Notes: generated from the sequence alone by a model not told the origin. A stretch of 64,000 bases of DNA from Zasmidium citrigriseum (GCA_002786025.1 NHNW01000032.1:248001-312000), one strand, 5' to 3'. Positions 11,629 to 20,938 are shown, counted from the stretch's first letter. Numbers and translations are program-made.

Positions 11629-12585
11629 ATGCCTACTGCAGAAATCTCAATGGAACACGAACATGCGAACAACATCGGAGTTGATGACTCCGGGCCAGAG
11701 AACGAATCTGAATGGTGTGCAGAGGACACATTGACCACTGGAAACGAGAGGTTTACTGTTTTTATGTCGATCGAGTTCAACTCTCGCATCAGTCGCCCTT
11801 GGTATTTGGAAGCTGATTGTCGCTTCCAGGTAATGCCAGAAGGAGGTGGATCTGGCGACGTTAAAGACGTTGGCACGATCGTTGGTCACATTTTTAACAA
11901 GACGATGCAGACTTCCACTACAGGCCAGCCGGACTGGCTTGTTGAGTTGGACAACTGGGATCCTCAGAACCTCATGACTACGCATGCTCTACCCGGCCGA
12001 GGAAACCACAAGAAACCGATCGAGAGGGAACTCATGTTAACATGGATGCCCACGGGCAATGTGCAGCCGGCACTGCACCAGCATCGAAGGGCACTCTCCC
12101 ACGATAAGTTGTGCTTCATCACTGATTTCCAGATGTACGAGGGCTTCCGGGGTGGAGGTAAACCATATGGAAAGTTCTGCATGGATATGTTCCTCAGAAC
12201 CTTGCCACACTTACCATACGGCCACGCATTTGAAGGAACTGTGATGCTGTCACCGTCTCCCTATGATGACGCAAGGGCGATGATCGAGAACCAGACCGGC
12301 AAGAGGTTGACTTACAACGAGATTGTGGACAAGCTTGAGAAGTTCTACCACAGTTGTGGCTTCCAGACTTGGCTCCGCGGCGATAGAACCGTTGACAGAT
12401 CGATTACCTTGATGGGACAAGTCATTCCCAACGTTCCTCCCGCACGGAGATTTGCATACTGTCCATTGTGGCTGCTCAGCTTGGGAGTGCCGGCAGCGAT
12501 TGTGGCACTAATCTTGTACGCGCGGTTCGGTGTTCCGGCTAGAAAAGCTTTGGGCACTGCTTACTACGACTTCCTTATGCACTGA
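11629..12585 (+). CDS. GNAT-like family member 4 with C-terminal membrane anchor
   Basis: A 318-residue intronless protein; start set at the first ATG (the open frame extends upstream only to a TTG), with a second ATG at 11650 as alternative. The N-terminal domain ends in the family signature: FNKT, then TTGQPDWLVEL. The GNAT core has strand KLCFITDF, but the acetyl-CoA loop reads FRGGGKPYG (about residue 163), with Pro where the family has Ala. The SITLMGQ strand closes the fold. The C-terminus (about residues 279-299) is a hydrophobic segment rich in Leu, Val, Ala and Ile, followed by a short basic tail, which predicts a tail-anchored membrane protein. Only member 5 shares this feature, and there it is out of frame. 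Catalytic competence is doubtful because of the altered loop. Confidence 0.8.
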   Translation: MPTAEISMEHEHANNIGVDDSGPENESEWCAEDTLTTGNERFTVFMSIEFNSRISRPWYLEADCRFQVMPEGGGSGDVKDVGTIVGHIFNKTMQTSTTGQPDWLVELDNWDPQNLMTTHALPGRGNHKKPIERELMLTWMPTGNVQPALHQHRRALSHDKLCFITDFQMYEGFRGGGKPYGKFCMDMFLRTLPHLPYGHAFEGTVMLSPSPYDDARAMIENQTGKRLTYNEIVDKLEKFYHSCGFQTWLRGDRTVDRSITLMGQVIPNVPPARRFAYCPLWLLSLGVPAAIVALILYARFGVPARKALGTAYYDFLMH

Positions 12586-13196
12586 ACAGTTGCAAGCAAC
12601 TTTGACGTGCAGACAACTGTGATCCCCCTGATTCAGCTTGGATTGACGGATTTCGGGACCTAGGTATGTGAACAGGATCGTATCGTTATTGCAACTCTCT
12701 CATTTATAAAATTCTGTCACATGGACTGCTTCCTTTACTCAAGGTACGTTTCTTTTGCTGTCGGTCGTCCTATTTCGTAGCATGGATCTTGGTCTAAGCG
12801 TGTTTACTACCTCCCAGTTAAACCTTTGCCACGAGGTTGTTGTGAAGGCGGTGGATTTGATACGCGGTGGATCCCTACAGGGAAGAATGGGTGGATAGGG
12901 CTCTTGAGAGGCAGCTCGAGATCCGCTAGCGACAGATGCATGGGATGATTGGAGTAGCGTCTTACAATAGATGGGGAATGTCTGGGATTCTTTGACGATG
13001 ACAATGCGATGCGGTTCTTTGTATGTATGTTGAAGGAGTCCTTCTCTTCATGACTCTCACAATGCCCTGCCGGCTTCTTTGTTTGCCAGGATGATATAGA
13101 AGTGATCGCCCCACGCAAGTGGCAGGCTTGGACTCACATCATAATTTTCCTTCCTAGCAGTACGCATCAGCAGGCCTGGTGCCACGTCAACGCAAG
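12586..13196. other. Intergenic stretch, no gene seen
   Basis: About 600 bases between members 4 and 5 without a convincing frame, RNA gene or repeat on either strand. Confidence 0.5.
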
Positions 13197-14228
13197 ATGA
13201 ATACCCAAGACGACCACGACCGGGGAAGCGGGTCTTCCTCCAATATGAACATCTACAAAAATGAGCAGCACTGTACTTTTGAAGACGAGCCAGCCATACT
13301 GACAATCACCGTGCAGGTGGAGCAGGTGCCCAAGTGCCCAGATCAGGTCACCGCCACGACAACCTTTTGCATCAAACGACAATCCGACTCAAAGTTTACG
13401 ACCGTCGGATCTGTCTGCGGATGGATCTTCGACAAAACGGTTCAAAATCCCACGACTGGACAGCCAGCCTGGCTGAAAGAGTTAGACCGCCGTAGGATAC
13501 CACGAGGATATCAAGGCGATCTGAGAGTTCGTGCCCAGGAGGGCGACGGCGATAAGTTACAATGGGTCGAGAAAGATCTGTTTATGACTTTCAAGGAGAC
13601 CGGCGAGCCGCAACTAGCGTTTCAGGAGCACCACGATGATCTATCGCACGATAAAGTGTGCATCGTCGGCAATTTTGAGATCTTAGCAGATTTCCGTGGA
13701 GGCAAAGGGATTGGGCGCCGTTGCATGGACATGTTCCTCCAGGCTTTGCCGAACTTGGCCAACGGCTATGCCTTCGCCGGCACCGTCCTACTCTCTCCCG
13801 GGCCGTTTCCTGACGCTTGGGAGATGTTTGAGAAGCTCAAAGGTAAGACACTTGACTTCCACGAGATCATTCGTAAGCTCGTGACATTTTATCGCCAGTG
13901 CGGCTTTGAGGTCTGGTTCCATGGCGACCCAACCCTGAAGTACTCCATCACAATGATGGGGCAGGTTATTCTGAATGCGCCAGCTGTTGATCAAGACGAG
14001 ACTCCTACTGATCAAGGCGAACCCCCTGCTGATGACGAAGACAATCCCACTGATCGAGAAGAGCCTCCTACCCATAAGGAAGAGCCTCCTGCTCATGAAG
14101 AAGAGACCCCCGCTAATCCAGAACATCCTGCTGCTGATCGAGGAAGAGCCACCTGCACCCGCAGGCGACGCAGGCATCGCCGCCGTGGACGCAGCGGAGC
14201 GACGCAAAGCTCATCGACTTGCCCGTAG
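13197..14228 (+). CDS. GNAT-like family member 5, tail probably frameshifted
   Basis: A 343-residue frame; start at ATG 13197 because the frame extends upstream only to a GTG. Closest to member 4: shared FDKT then TTGQPAWLKEL signature, strand KVCIVGNF, and helix CMDMFLQALPNL against member 4's CMDMFLRTLPHL. The acetyl-CoA loop reads FRGGKGIGRR, with one extra residue before the second Gly. After the closing SITMMGQ strand come Pro/Glu-rich repeats (units such as EEPPTHKEEPPAHEE). At about 14140 the frame moves into an Arg-rich stretch and stops at 14228. The +3 frame overlapping this point continues the Pro/Glu-rich style and then encodes a basic stretch and a hydrophobic segment, stopping at 14352. 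One inserted base near 14140, real or an assembly error, would explain this. No intron signals fit. Confidence 0.75.
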   Translation: MNTQDDHDRGSGSSSNMNIYKNEQHCTFEDEPAILTITVQVEQVPKCPDQVTATTTFCIKRQSDSKFTTVGSVCGWIFDKTVQNPTTGQPAWLKELDRRRIPRGYQGDLRVRAQEGDGDKLQWVEKDLFMTFKETGEPQLAFQEHHDDLSHDKVCIVGNFEILADFRGGKGIGRRCMDMFLQALPNLANGYAFAGTVLLSPGPFPDAWEMFEKLKGKTLDFHEIIRKLVTFYRQCGFEVWFHGDPTLKYSITMMGQVILNAPAVDQDETPTDQGEPPADDEDNPTDREEPPTHKEEPPAHEEETPANPEHPAADRGRATCTRRRRRHRRRGRSGATQSSSTCP

Positions 14229-14352
14229 ACTCGGAATATCTCCTCTCACGCTGGATCGTTTGAAGGTGATGGCAATCGCAACACTGTGCCTGACAGCATT
14301 CATGGCTCTGTACGTCAAGGTTCCAGAATTGGTCAGATCTTATACTTCTTGA
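14140..14352 (+). other. Out-of-frame membrane-anchor tail of family member 5
   Basis: This is the continuation of the member 5 tail in a different frame. It starts Pro/Glu/Ala-rich, passes through an Arg-rich stretch and ends with a hydrophobic segment of about 20 residues (around 14266-14325) and a TGA at 14350-14352. Position and layout match the C-terminal anchor of member 4. I read it as the original end of member 5, cut off by a single-base shift. Confidence 0.55.
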
Positions 14353-15508
14353 AAGACGGAGTAGCAAGTTGCGGGCAACGCTTATGGCTGAAGGAGTGTC
14401 TGACTGGCGATCTCGCCGCAAAATGGGTCCTGGGAGACAGGTATGTTCATTCACTCATTTCATTGTTGAAGGATCTTCCCATTTACAACTTCTTACCCCC
14501 TTTCATTGCAATATCAATGTTGTCTGGCTCTTCTTACTTTCCTTAATCGCGATCATGCGAATACCGTATCATGCAGAATGACTTGATAGTCGTTCAATGG
14601 CGCTCAGCCTTCGAAATATGGTAATAGAACTGTTGCCGTACTGGCGGCAGCTTGAGGAATAGCTGTGTCTGGGTGCACCATAAAGAGATTCGACGGGCAA
14701 CAGATGAAAGCCGGCCTTCTGTATCGACTGCTATACAACTGTGCTCGAGAGGCATTGAAGGTCCAGTTCGCCGCGAATGGAATGACGAAATACATGACAG
14801 CCAAGCAGATTGATGAAATGGTTGACAAGGCCTTCGGCCCGTACTTTTGAGCTGATTTTCTCGTTGTACGTAGAGAAGTCGCTCAATCGTGTTATTCAGA
14901 TGCCGATCCATCGTGTGTGCCATGAGCATCCGCAGAAGGTCTCTGAGCCGAATTCGACGGGGTTGCATCAACATGGCCGTATCGATTATTGGTGTACTAA
15001 GATGACCATCGACTGAAAATGGGAGAACAGGTGACATGAAGTTTTCACAGAATTGTAGACGAACAGCATGAACCCCGACGAGATCGTCTGGAGAATTAGG
15101 ACATTGCCTCGTTTCACCTTTCGCTCTGAATTTGTGGTAGCTTCTTTCCAAATACTCAGTGCAGGACGGGTACACATCTCTGCTTACTGCACTGTATGAT
15201 TTTCAGTCTCAACAGAAGTACCATAGCGACTTCAGCTGTCCTCAACGACCCAGCTTACTGAGGAAAGCCTTTTTCTGCAAAGATTCTCACCAAACAATGA
15301 CATTGACGAGCACAATGCATACTTCGTAGGCCATGTTCAGATAAAGGGGTGTCGTAGGACAAGGCGTTGTGCTCGGTGCTTTGTCTCGCTTGAAGATATA
15401 CGTTAACGCTGAAACCGTGTAGGAATTGGTTCCTCGTGTTCCGTTCCCTCGTTCAACTGACCCATACCCTGACGAACCACCACTACCACCACCAAGACTC
15501 CAGCAACT
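14353..15508. other. Intergenic stretch with a short orphan frame
   Basis: About 1.15 kb without a supported gene. A short plus-strand frame ending at 14850 encodes a helix-like stretch rich in Leu, Lys and Met (from about 14700), but it starts at a GTG, has no splice partners I can find and is not similar to the family. A 193-codon minus-strand frame overlaps it and looks like antisense. Confidence 0.4.
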
Positions 15509-16690
15509 ATGGCGTCCCACCAGCAAGCAGCGACGGCAGGTCCGTCCGCAGCTTCGCAAACACCCTCCCAGCAAACCGACCCCCAAGCCATCGGCCGGGC
15601 CAGAGTGGTCCAACGCCACCTGATCCGAGGTCAAGAGTACGAGATCCGCGTAATCACCACCTCGATGCCTGACAACAACAAGCTAGGCCTGCTTCGCAAC
15701 ATCACTGCCAAGTTCAGCATCCGCCAAGACCAGGGTCAGTGGGAGCCTTTGGGGTCCCTGGAGGGCACTGCCGTCGATCGCTCCTTCCAACGCCCCGGTG
15801 AGAAGCGGGCAGCTTGGCTTGAGCTACTCGTTCCACCTCCCGGATACAAGGGTAACCTGAAGATCCATCCGGCTGAGAATGATCCAGTCGGCGGCCTTGA
15901 GCGGGCTCTCATGCTTCTCTTCCAGAAGAACGGTAAAGTGAAGACCTCGGTGAGCCACCTGGCATCGCAGCTGTCTCACGACAAGTTTTTCTACGTCGAG
16001 GATTTCGAGCTGGTCCCCAACTTCTGCGGCAAGGGGATGGCCACGCCCGTTTTAGCAGCCTTTCTGACATCTCTAGGTATGCTGAGCAACGGCGTTGGTT
16101 TCCAGGGCACGGTGACGCTAGCGCCCGCTGGCATCGTTGAGCGAACACTTGCCATGGAGCAGGCTGACGGAGTTACTCGAGATTCATTCGAGACTGTTCG
16201 TAAGCTCAAAGGGGTCTACGGAAAAGTAGGCTTTGCTGAGTGGTTGAACGGTGGCCCACGGACCGTTGATGCCATGCACATCATGGGACAGGTCATCCCT
16301 GGTCCTGGTACCGAGTCGGCTTCCGATACCATGAGGCCCATTGAGTCCCGTGAAATCAGCAGTCTCAAGCTCAATCCTCCGGCTGCTGACAAGAGACCCT
16401 CAGCTTTCACCGAGTCGTACTCGTGGCACGGTCGGCGTTACGCCAAGACCGCTGACACCGACCCAGCCTGGATCGAAGAGGGCAAGCCAAAGCCTCGTCG
16501 GGTTCGCCATCCAAGTCATGGGCTGATTGATCCTGAGCAGGAGTATGCGATTCAGGCCATCATCGGTGAGAATGCTACTCAGTACCTGATTCGATGGATG
16601 CCTTCATCGACAGGTGAGCAGTATGCCGATACGTGGGAGCCGAAGGAGAATGCTAATGCTCCTGCAGTTGCGGCGTGGAATAGGAGGTAG
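15509..16690 (+). CDS. GNAT-like family member 6 with C-terminal chromodomain
   Basis: A 393-residue intronless protein with an ATG start in the family's Ser/Ala/Gln-rich style. The N-terminal domain covers about residues 33-110, ending AAWLELLVPPPGYKGNL. The GNAT core has strand FFYVEDFEL and a loop reading FCGKGMATP at about 172, so the first Arg of R-x-x-G-x-A is Cys. The core continues with strand TVTLAPAGI and closing strand HIMGQVIPG. After a linker of about 70 residues, residues 343-393 read as a chromodomain: EYAIQAIIG, then QYLIRWMP, then DTWEPKENANAP and a closing helix. Chromodomains bind methylated histone tails; two of the usual aromatic-cage positions appear kept (Tyr in the first strand, Trp in YLIRW). 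This predicts a chromatin-targeted protein. No other member of the array has this domain. Confidence 0.85.
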   Translation: MASHQQAATAGPSAASQTPSQQTDPQAIGRARVVQRHLIRGQEYEIRVITTSMPDNNKLGLLRNITAKFSIRQDQGQWEPLGSLEGTAVDRSFQRPGEKRAAWLELLVPPPGYKGNLKIHPAENDPVGGLERALMLLFQKNGKVKTSVSHLASQLSHDKFFYVEDFELVPNFCGKGMATPVLAAFLTSLGMLSNGVGFQGTVTLAPAGIVERTLAMEQADGVTRDSFETVRKLKGVYGKVGFAEWLNGGPRTVDAMHIMGQVIPGPGTESASDTMRPIESREISSLKLNPPAADKRPSAFTESYSWHGRRYAKTADTDPAWIEEGKPKPRRVRHPSHGLIDPEQEYAIQAIIGENATQYLIRWMPSSTGEQYADTWEPKENANAPAVAAWNRR

Positions 16691-17450
16691 ATTGCGATGG
16701 TTTCGGAAATTCAAATGTACGATAGGGGGAGAAAGAGGGATACGGGGAGCAAGGCAGAAAGCCAACGTTTAGAGATGAAGGTTAAAGGCATGTAGCCGGC
16801 ATTTGGAGTTTTGAGTTAAATGGCAGGTAGCCTACAAATGATGCGTTTCATTTCAACGAGAGAGCCTTCTGCCAACCTGTTCTCGTCTCATTTTGGATGT
16901 ATTGTTATATGGCGCAATTTCAACATCACTCTTGATTGTTCGACTTCACACATATTTGAGTCGGCTCACGTTCCCGTCAATTCCATTCAACCTGGGCATT
17001 CAATGGCATCGCCAGAAATTTTCATGGTGCATGATCTCATGAGTCGAAACGGATTCAAGCCTTGCATCCTAGTGCTTTGCGGGAACACGTTAGAAGACTT
17101 TTAGATACACGCACTGAAAGTAGAAGACGAATTACTTTCGGCATTCCCAGGTTAACCCCCAGACTTATTGATCTGCAGAGACGCAAACGATTCTGCCGGC
17201 CCAGATACCCAGAGGTCATTCAAAGATAGACAAAGGCCCCGCGGCCTTGACTGGAACCCAGAGAGTGCATTGTCTACCTTTGTTTATAGAACGAACTATT
17301 GTTCAGATTCGCTTTGTCGCGAGCATACATGTTTATACATAAATGTGAGAGCTGAGATGGACCGATGAGCTCCTCGTGCTTCGATTGAGATTGGAGACTA
17401 CCCCATACCAATTGATTGACCAACGCAGGTGAACTAGAGAGCGAGGAGTA
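16691..17450. other. Intergenic stretch, no gene seen
   Basis: About 760 bases between members 6 and 7. Short frames only; no family resemblance, repeat or RNA gene. Confidence 0.5.
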
Positions 17451-18434
17451 ATGTCGTCCGGAACGACCACCACTACGACTAGCAGCCCGGTGCTGCCTGG
17501 TCCTTCGAGCCCGCCGAACCACCCAATACTTCAGCAGACGGGCAGGAACGAGATTTTCCAGAGACACGTCATCAACGGAGTGACTTACACACTCTTCGTT
17601 AGCATGATCATTCTGCCGAACCCCCTCCACCCTTTTATCTTCGACACATTCTGCATCATCATGGTGATGAGGGGTAACTCACTGCCGAAGGTTCTGGGCG
17701 GAGTGCGTGGCCACATTGTCGACAAGCGATACGTTGGACGAGCTGGCAAGCCCGCCTGGCTTCAACTGCTCGAGGATGATGACGAGCAGGATAGCTTTGG
17801 CCACTTCGAAGACGCCGACCCTGAGGACAGCTTTGGCACCTTCGATGACTCCGACGCTGAAGACTTCCAGGGGTCTGATGATTCTGATGATTCCGATGAT
17901 AATGAGTCTGTGAGCTCGGCCGACTTGCGCGAGTCTTTCGGCTTTGACAACATCAATGACTTCAGATATCGTGCCGTCTTGGCCCGCGAAATCTCTGACC
18001 TGTCAGACGCTCTCAAGAACCTGTACCGCAAATGCGGCAAAGTTCGTGCGGCGGTCCGCAAACATCGAAAGTCGTTAACGCACGATCGCATCCACTATCT
18101 CAGCATCTTCCGGATCAATTCCATCTTTCGGGGCCAAGGTCTTGCCGAGATGGGAATGAAGGGATATCTGCGAGCGCTTCAAGGAGTACGTGACGGACCT
18201 GCATTCCACGGTACGGCAATACTTTGGCCCTCAGCTATTGGTGCCGATGAGGCTGAGATTGAGGAGAGGACCGGTATCAAGTGCGATTATCATGCGACAG
18301 TTCAGAAGCTGGTTCGCTTCTATGTGAAGTCGGACTTTGAGGTCTGGACTGCCGGTTCTGAACGCCGTGAGGGATCCAAGACCATCATGGTTCTCGTTCT
18401 CCCTCCCAAGTCTGGTGAGGCCAAGTCCGCTTGA
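17451..18434 (+). CDS. GNAT-like family member 7 with internal acidic insert
   Basis: A 327-residue intronless protein with a Ser/Thr-rich start (MSSGTTTTTT) shared with member 8. The N-terminal domain (about residues 33-107) carries the signature GHIVDK then GKPAWLQLL. Between it and the GNAT core lies an insert of about 45 residues (109-155) made of Asp, Glu, Ser and Phe, with internal repeats of the type DSFGxFxDxD. The core follows: helix LKNLYRKCGKVR, strand HYLSIFRIN, loop RGQGLAE at about 217 (matches the acetyl-CoA motif), strand TAILWPSAI, helix, closing strand TIMVLVLP. So the acidic tract that sits at the C-terminus in members 2 and 3 is here placed between the two domains. Substrate unknown. 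Confidence 0.85.
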   Translation: MSSGTTTTTTSSPVLPGPSSPPNHPILQQTGRNEIFQRHVINGVTYTLFVSMIILPNPLHPFIFDTFCIIMVMRGNSLPKVLGGVRGHIVDKRYVGRAGKPAWLQLLEDDDEQDSFGHFEDADPEDSFGTFDDSDAEDFQGSDDSDDSDDNESVSSADLRESFGFDNINDFRYRAVLAREISDLSDALKNLYRKCGKVRAAVRKHRKSLTHDRIHYLSIFRINSIFRGQGLAEMGMKGYLRALQGVRDGPAFHGTAILWPSAIGADEAEIEERTGIKCDYHATVQKLVRFYVKSDFEVWTAGSERREGSKTIMVLVLPPKSGEAKSA

Positions 18435-19160
18435 ACACGAGCTTGATTTCGTTTCGGAAGGGGAGAGGCTGGACCTCGTCTCCTACCAATTCACAAGATA
18501 GATATCTTTTAATCCCTTTGCTCAAGTCTTCCTTTCCCGTTCATGGGTTCATAGTCTCGTCAGAGGCTTGTCTTCAAGTATTGATTCTCACAATTCCCGA
18601 AACGAGCTCGTGGTGTCGAGTGTTGTTTCGGCCACAGAGCCACGAAAGAGCCCTGATTGATGAGGTCAAGATGTACCTTTCGCTTATGCAGTACATTCCG
18701 CCTCCCGGGAAATCGTCCCAAGCGATTATATGCAGTATTGATGTCTTCGGCAGGGTTGTGCCGACAGATTCAGGCATTCGATCATTTGCTACGCCCTCGT
18801 AGGTCGCTGGAGACCTGCAGCCTTTTGAAGCATTTGACGAGCCCAGAGAAACGCTTCATTCAAATCATTCTAACGACTCTCACCAGATCGTGATCGCTTT
18901 CCTGCGCAGCACTGCCGGCTATACGGTGTATTTCAAATGCCAACTTAGAACGCTCTTTGTGCCCCTCAAGCACGAAAGAAGCAACAGCTCCCTTGTCTCA
19001 ATAAAGGACCTTTCTCCATTGTGTTTCGGATGCGTTTCTTTGTCCGATTCGTCTTGTAGGCATTTACGCAGAAGAGGCCGCTACTTCGGGAGCCCTGAGA
19101 TGGTTTGTTAGATTCAACCATTTACTGCACCCAGACAGCCAGACTCTGAAACTCTCCACG
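18435..19160. other. Intergenic stretch, no gene seen
   Basis: About 725 bases between members 7 and 8. A few short frames, none similar to the family or with good start context. Confidence 0.5.
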
Positions 19161-19922
19161 ATGTCGTCTGGAACGACTTCAAGATCGATCAGTGGCCCGG
19201 AGGCGCTTGACTTCCAGGAACCGTCCAACGGTATGACTCCCATTGGAGAGACCACTCTTGAGCAGACGCATTCCGTTGACGGCCAACAGCAAACCATTAC
19301 CGCAAAGCTCTTCTCCAAAGCCAGCGACCCAGATCGGCCATACTGCCGGACAGTGCACGCGGTACTATCCGTCCGCACAGGCGATGGTGCACCAGCAATG
19401 CTGGGATCGGTCCACGGCCGCATCGTCGACAAGACCTCCGGCAACTGGCGTGGCGGTCCTGGCTGGCATGAGCTTCTGGGTCCATACGGCGATCGTGAAG
19501 GCTACGGAGACTTGGTAAGAGCACTGCGAAGGCTCTTTCGCCAGCAAGGCCAGGTCTTACACAATTTGCGTCAGCACGAGGCTTCTCTGTCGCATGACCA
19601 GCTCCACTACATATCCAAGTTCTCGATCGTTCCTCGCTTCCGTGGAAAGGGTCTGGCTGAGCTTGCAATGCAGGCATACCTGTCAGCACTTCAGTCGGCT
19701 GAGTTCGGATTTGCTGGGACGGTCATCCTTTGGCCGGCGGGGATCTTGCGCGATACCACGTACATCGAGAAGCAGACCGGAAAGACCTGCAATTGGCATG
19801 AGACTGTTCAGAAGCTGGTGAAGTTTTACAGCAAAAGTGGGTTTGAGGTGTGGATGCCAGGCAATCCCAAGCTTGATGGCTCGATGACGATCATGGGGCT
19901 TGTGCTCAGCCCCGGTAAGTAG
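19161..19922 (+). CDS. GNAT-like family member 8, compact form
   Basis: A 253-residue intronless protein that shows the minimal layout of the family. An N-terminal domain (about residues 30-105, with GRIVDK then GPGWHELL) is joined by a short helix (LRRLFRQQGQV) to a GNAT core. The core has strand HYISKFSIVP, acetyl-CoA loop RGKGLAE at about 151, strand TVILWPAGI, helix ETVQKLVKFYSKSGFEVW and closing strand TIMGLVLS. It has no acidic tract, chromodomain or membrane segment. All positions of the acetyl-CoA motif are intact, so with member 9 it is the best candidate for an active enzyme. Most similar to members 7 and 9. Confidence 0.87.
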   Translation: MSSGTTSRSISGPEALDFQEPSNGMTPIGETTLEQTHSVDGQQQTITAKLFSKASDPDRPYCRTVHAVLSVRTGDGAPAMLGSVHGRIVDKTSGNWRGGPGWHELLGPYGDREGYGDLVRALRRLFRQQGQVLHNLRQHEASLSHDQLHYISKFSIVPRFRGKGLAELAMQAYLSALQSAEFGFAGTVILWPAGILRDTTYIEKQTGKTCNWHETVQKLVKFYSKSGFEVWMPGNPKLDGSMTIMGLVLSPGK

Positions 19923-20131
19923 AGTTGCCTTAGGCCGAAATGCCCCTTTTTGTTATTCAAATCTTTCAACTAAATATTGATTGACATTGACCTCAAAAAG
20001 CGCTTTGCGAGAGAAGCAAACGCCCTCATCGATGCCCTCTCGTCGCCCCATCCGCCCGCCCTGTTCGCCTCTACCTCACCTCTTCGAACAACCACTTTCA
20101 CTTATACAATCTATCAATCCCCGCAACAACA

Positions 20132-20938
20132 ATGTCTCTCCAACCCTCCAACGCAGCCATCAACGCCACAGCCCCGTCGCATCAAGACGGGGATGGAGGC
20201 GAGACTTCGATCCGCTCATTCGGGATCGCCGCAGTGACCCAAGGGCACTCATACGGCGGCTACAATTTCCAGGTGAGCGTGACCCTCGCGTCCGACCTGA
20301 ACAAAGCTCGCCTCCCATACTACCGGGATACCTACGCGTCGTTCCTGGTGGCGGTCTGTGGCGGTACCCCAGTCCCACTTGGAACGGCCTTCGGGCAAAC
20401 GATCGACAAGAGAGTCCCTGGCACGCACGGCCGTCCGGCCTGGCTTGAACTTCTTCACCCGCCGACTGGCTATCAAGGCCATCTTCAAACCCATTCTCAC
20501 GAGCACGATGAGGTGTCTGAGCTATCGAAGGTCCTGATGAGACTGTATCGACAAGCTGGAAAGCCGAGAGAAGCTGTCAAGAAGCACAAGGAGATTTTGG
20601 GAGAGAGACGGCTGCATCATATCGAAGAGTTCAGGATTGAGCCGCAGTTCAGAGGGAAGGGATTCGCAGAAGTGGCTTTGAGGGCGTACTTGGCAGCACT
20701 GCAATCGCTCGACAATGGACATGCATTCAGTGGCGCCGTGATTGTTTCTCCGGCTGGGATTGTTGACGATACGCTTGCGATGGAGGATGGGCAGCGAAAG
20801 GTTGCGGAGGAGTATCACCAGACTGTTGAGAAGCTGGTCCGGTTCTACGGGAAGGGCGAGTTCAACGTCTTGACGCATGGGTCCCCGCAGTTGAAGGGAT
20901 CGATTACGGTCATGGGCCGCGTGCTACCCTCAGAATGA
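20132..20938 (+). CDS. GNAT-like family member 9, compact form
   Basis: A 268-residue intronless protein, last of the array, only 209 bases after member 8. The N-terminal domain ends with IDKRVPGTHGRPAWLELLHP, close to member 6 in the PPTGYQGHL continuation. The GNAT core has helix LMRLYRQAGKPREAV, strand HHIEEFRIEP, loop RGKGFAE at about 164 (intact motif), strand AVIVSPAGI, helix and closing strand TVMGRVLP. No extra tail. Acetyl-CoA-dependent N-acetyltransferase activity is a family inference; the substrate cannot be told from sequence. Confidence 0.87.
   Translation: MSLQPSNAAINATAPSHQDGDGGETSIRSFGIAAVTQGHSYGGYNFQVSVTLASDLNKARLPYYRDTYASFLVAVCGGTPVPLGTAFGQTIDKRVPGTHGRPAWLELLHPPTGYQGHLQTHSHEHDEVSELSKVLMRLYRQAGKPREAVKKHKEILGERRLHHIEEFRIEPQFRGKGFAEVALRAYLAALQSLDNGHAFSGAVIVSPAGIVDDTLAMEDGQRKVAEEYHQTVEKLVRFYGKGEFNVLTHGSPQLKGSITVMGRVLPSE

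Noticed and set aside
14665..14850. Small gene between members 5 and 6
   Set aside because: Begins at GTG, no splice partners, no similarity to neighbours; noted only as an orphan frame.
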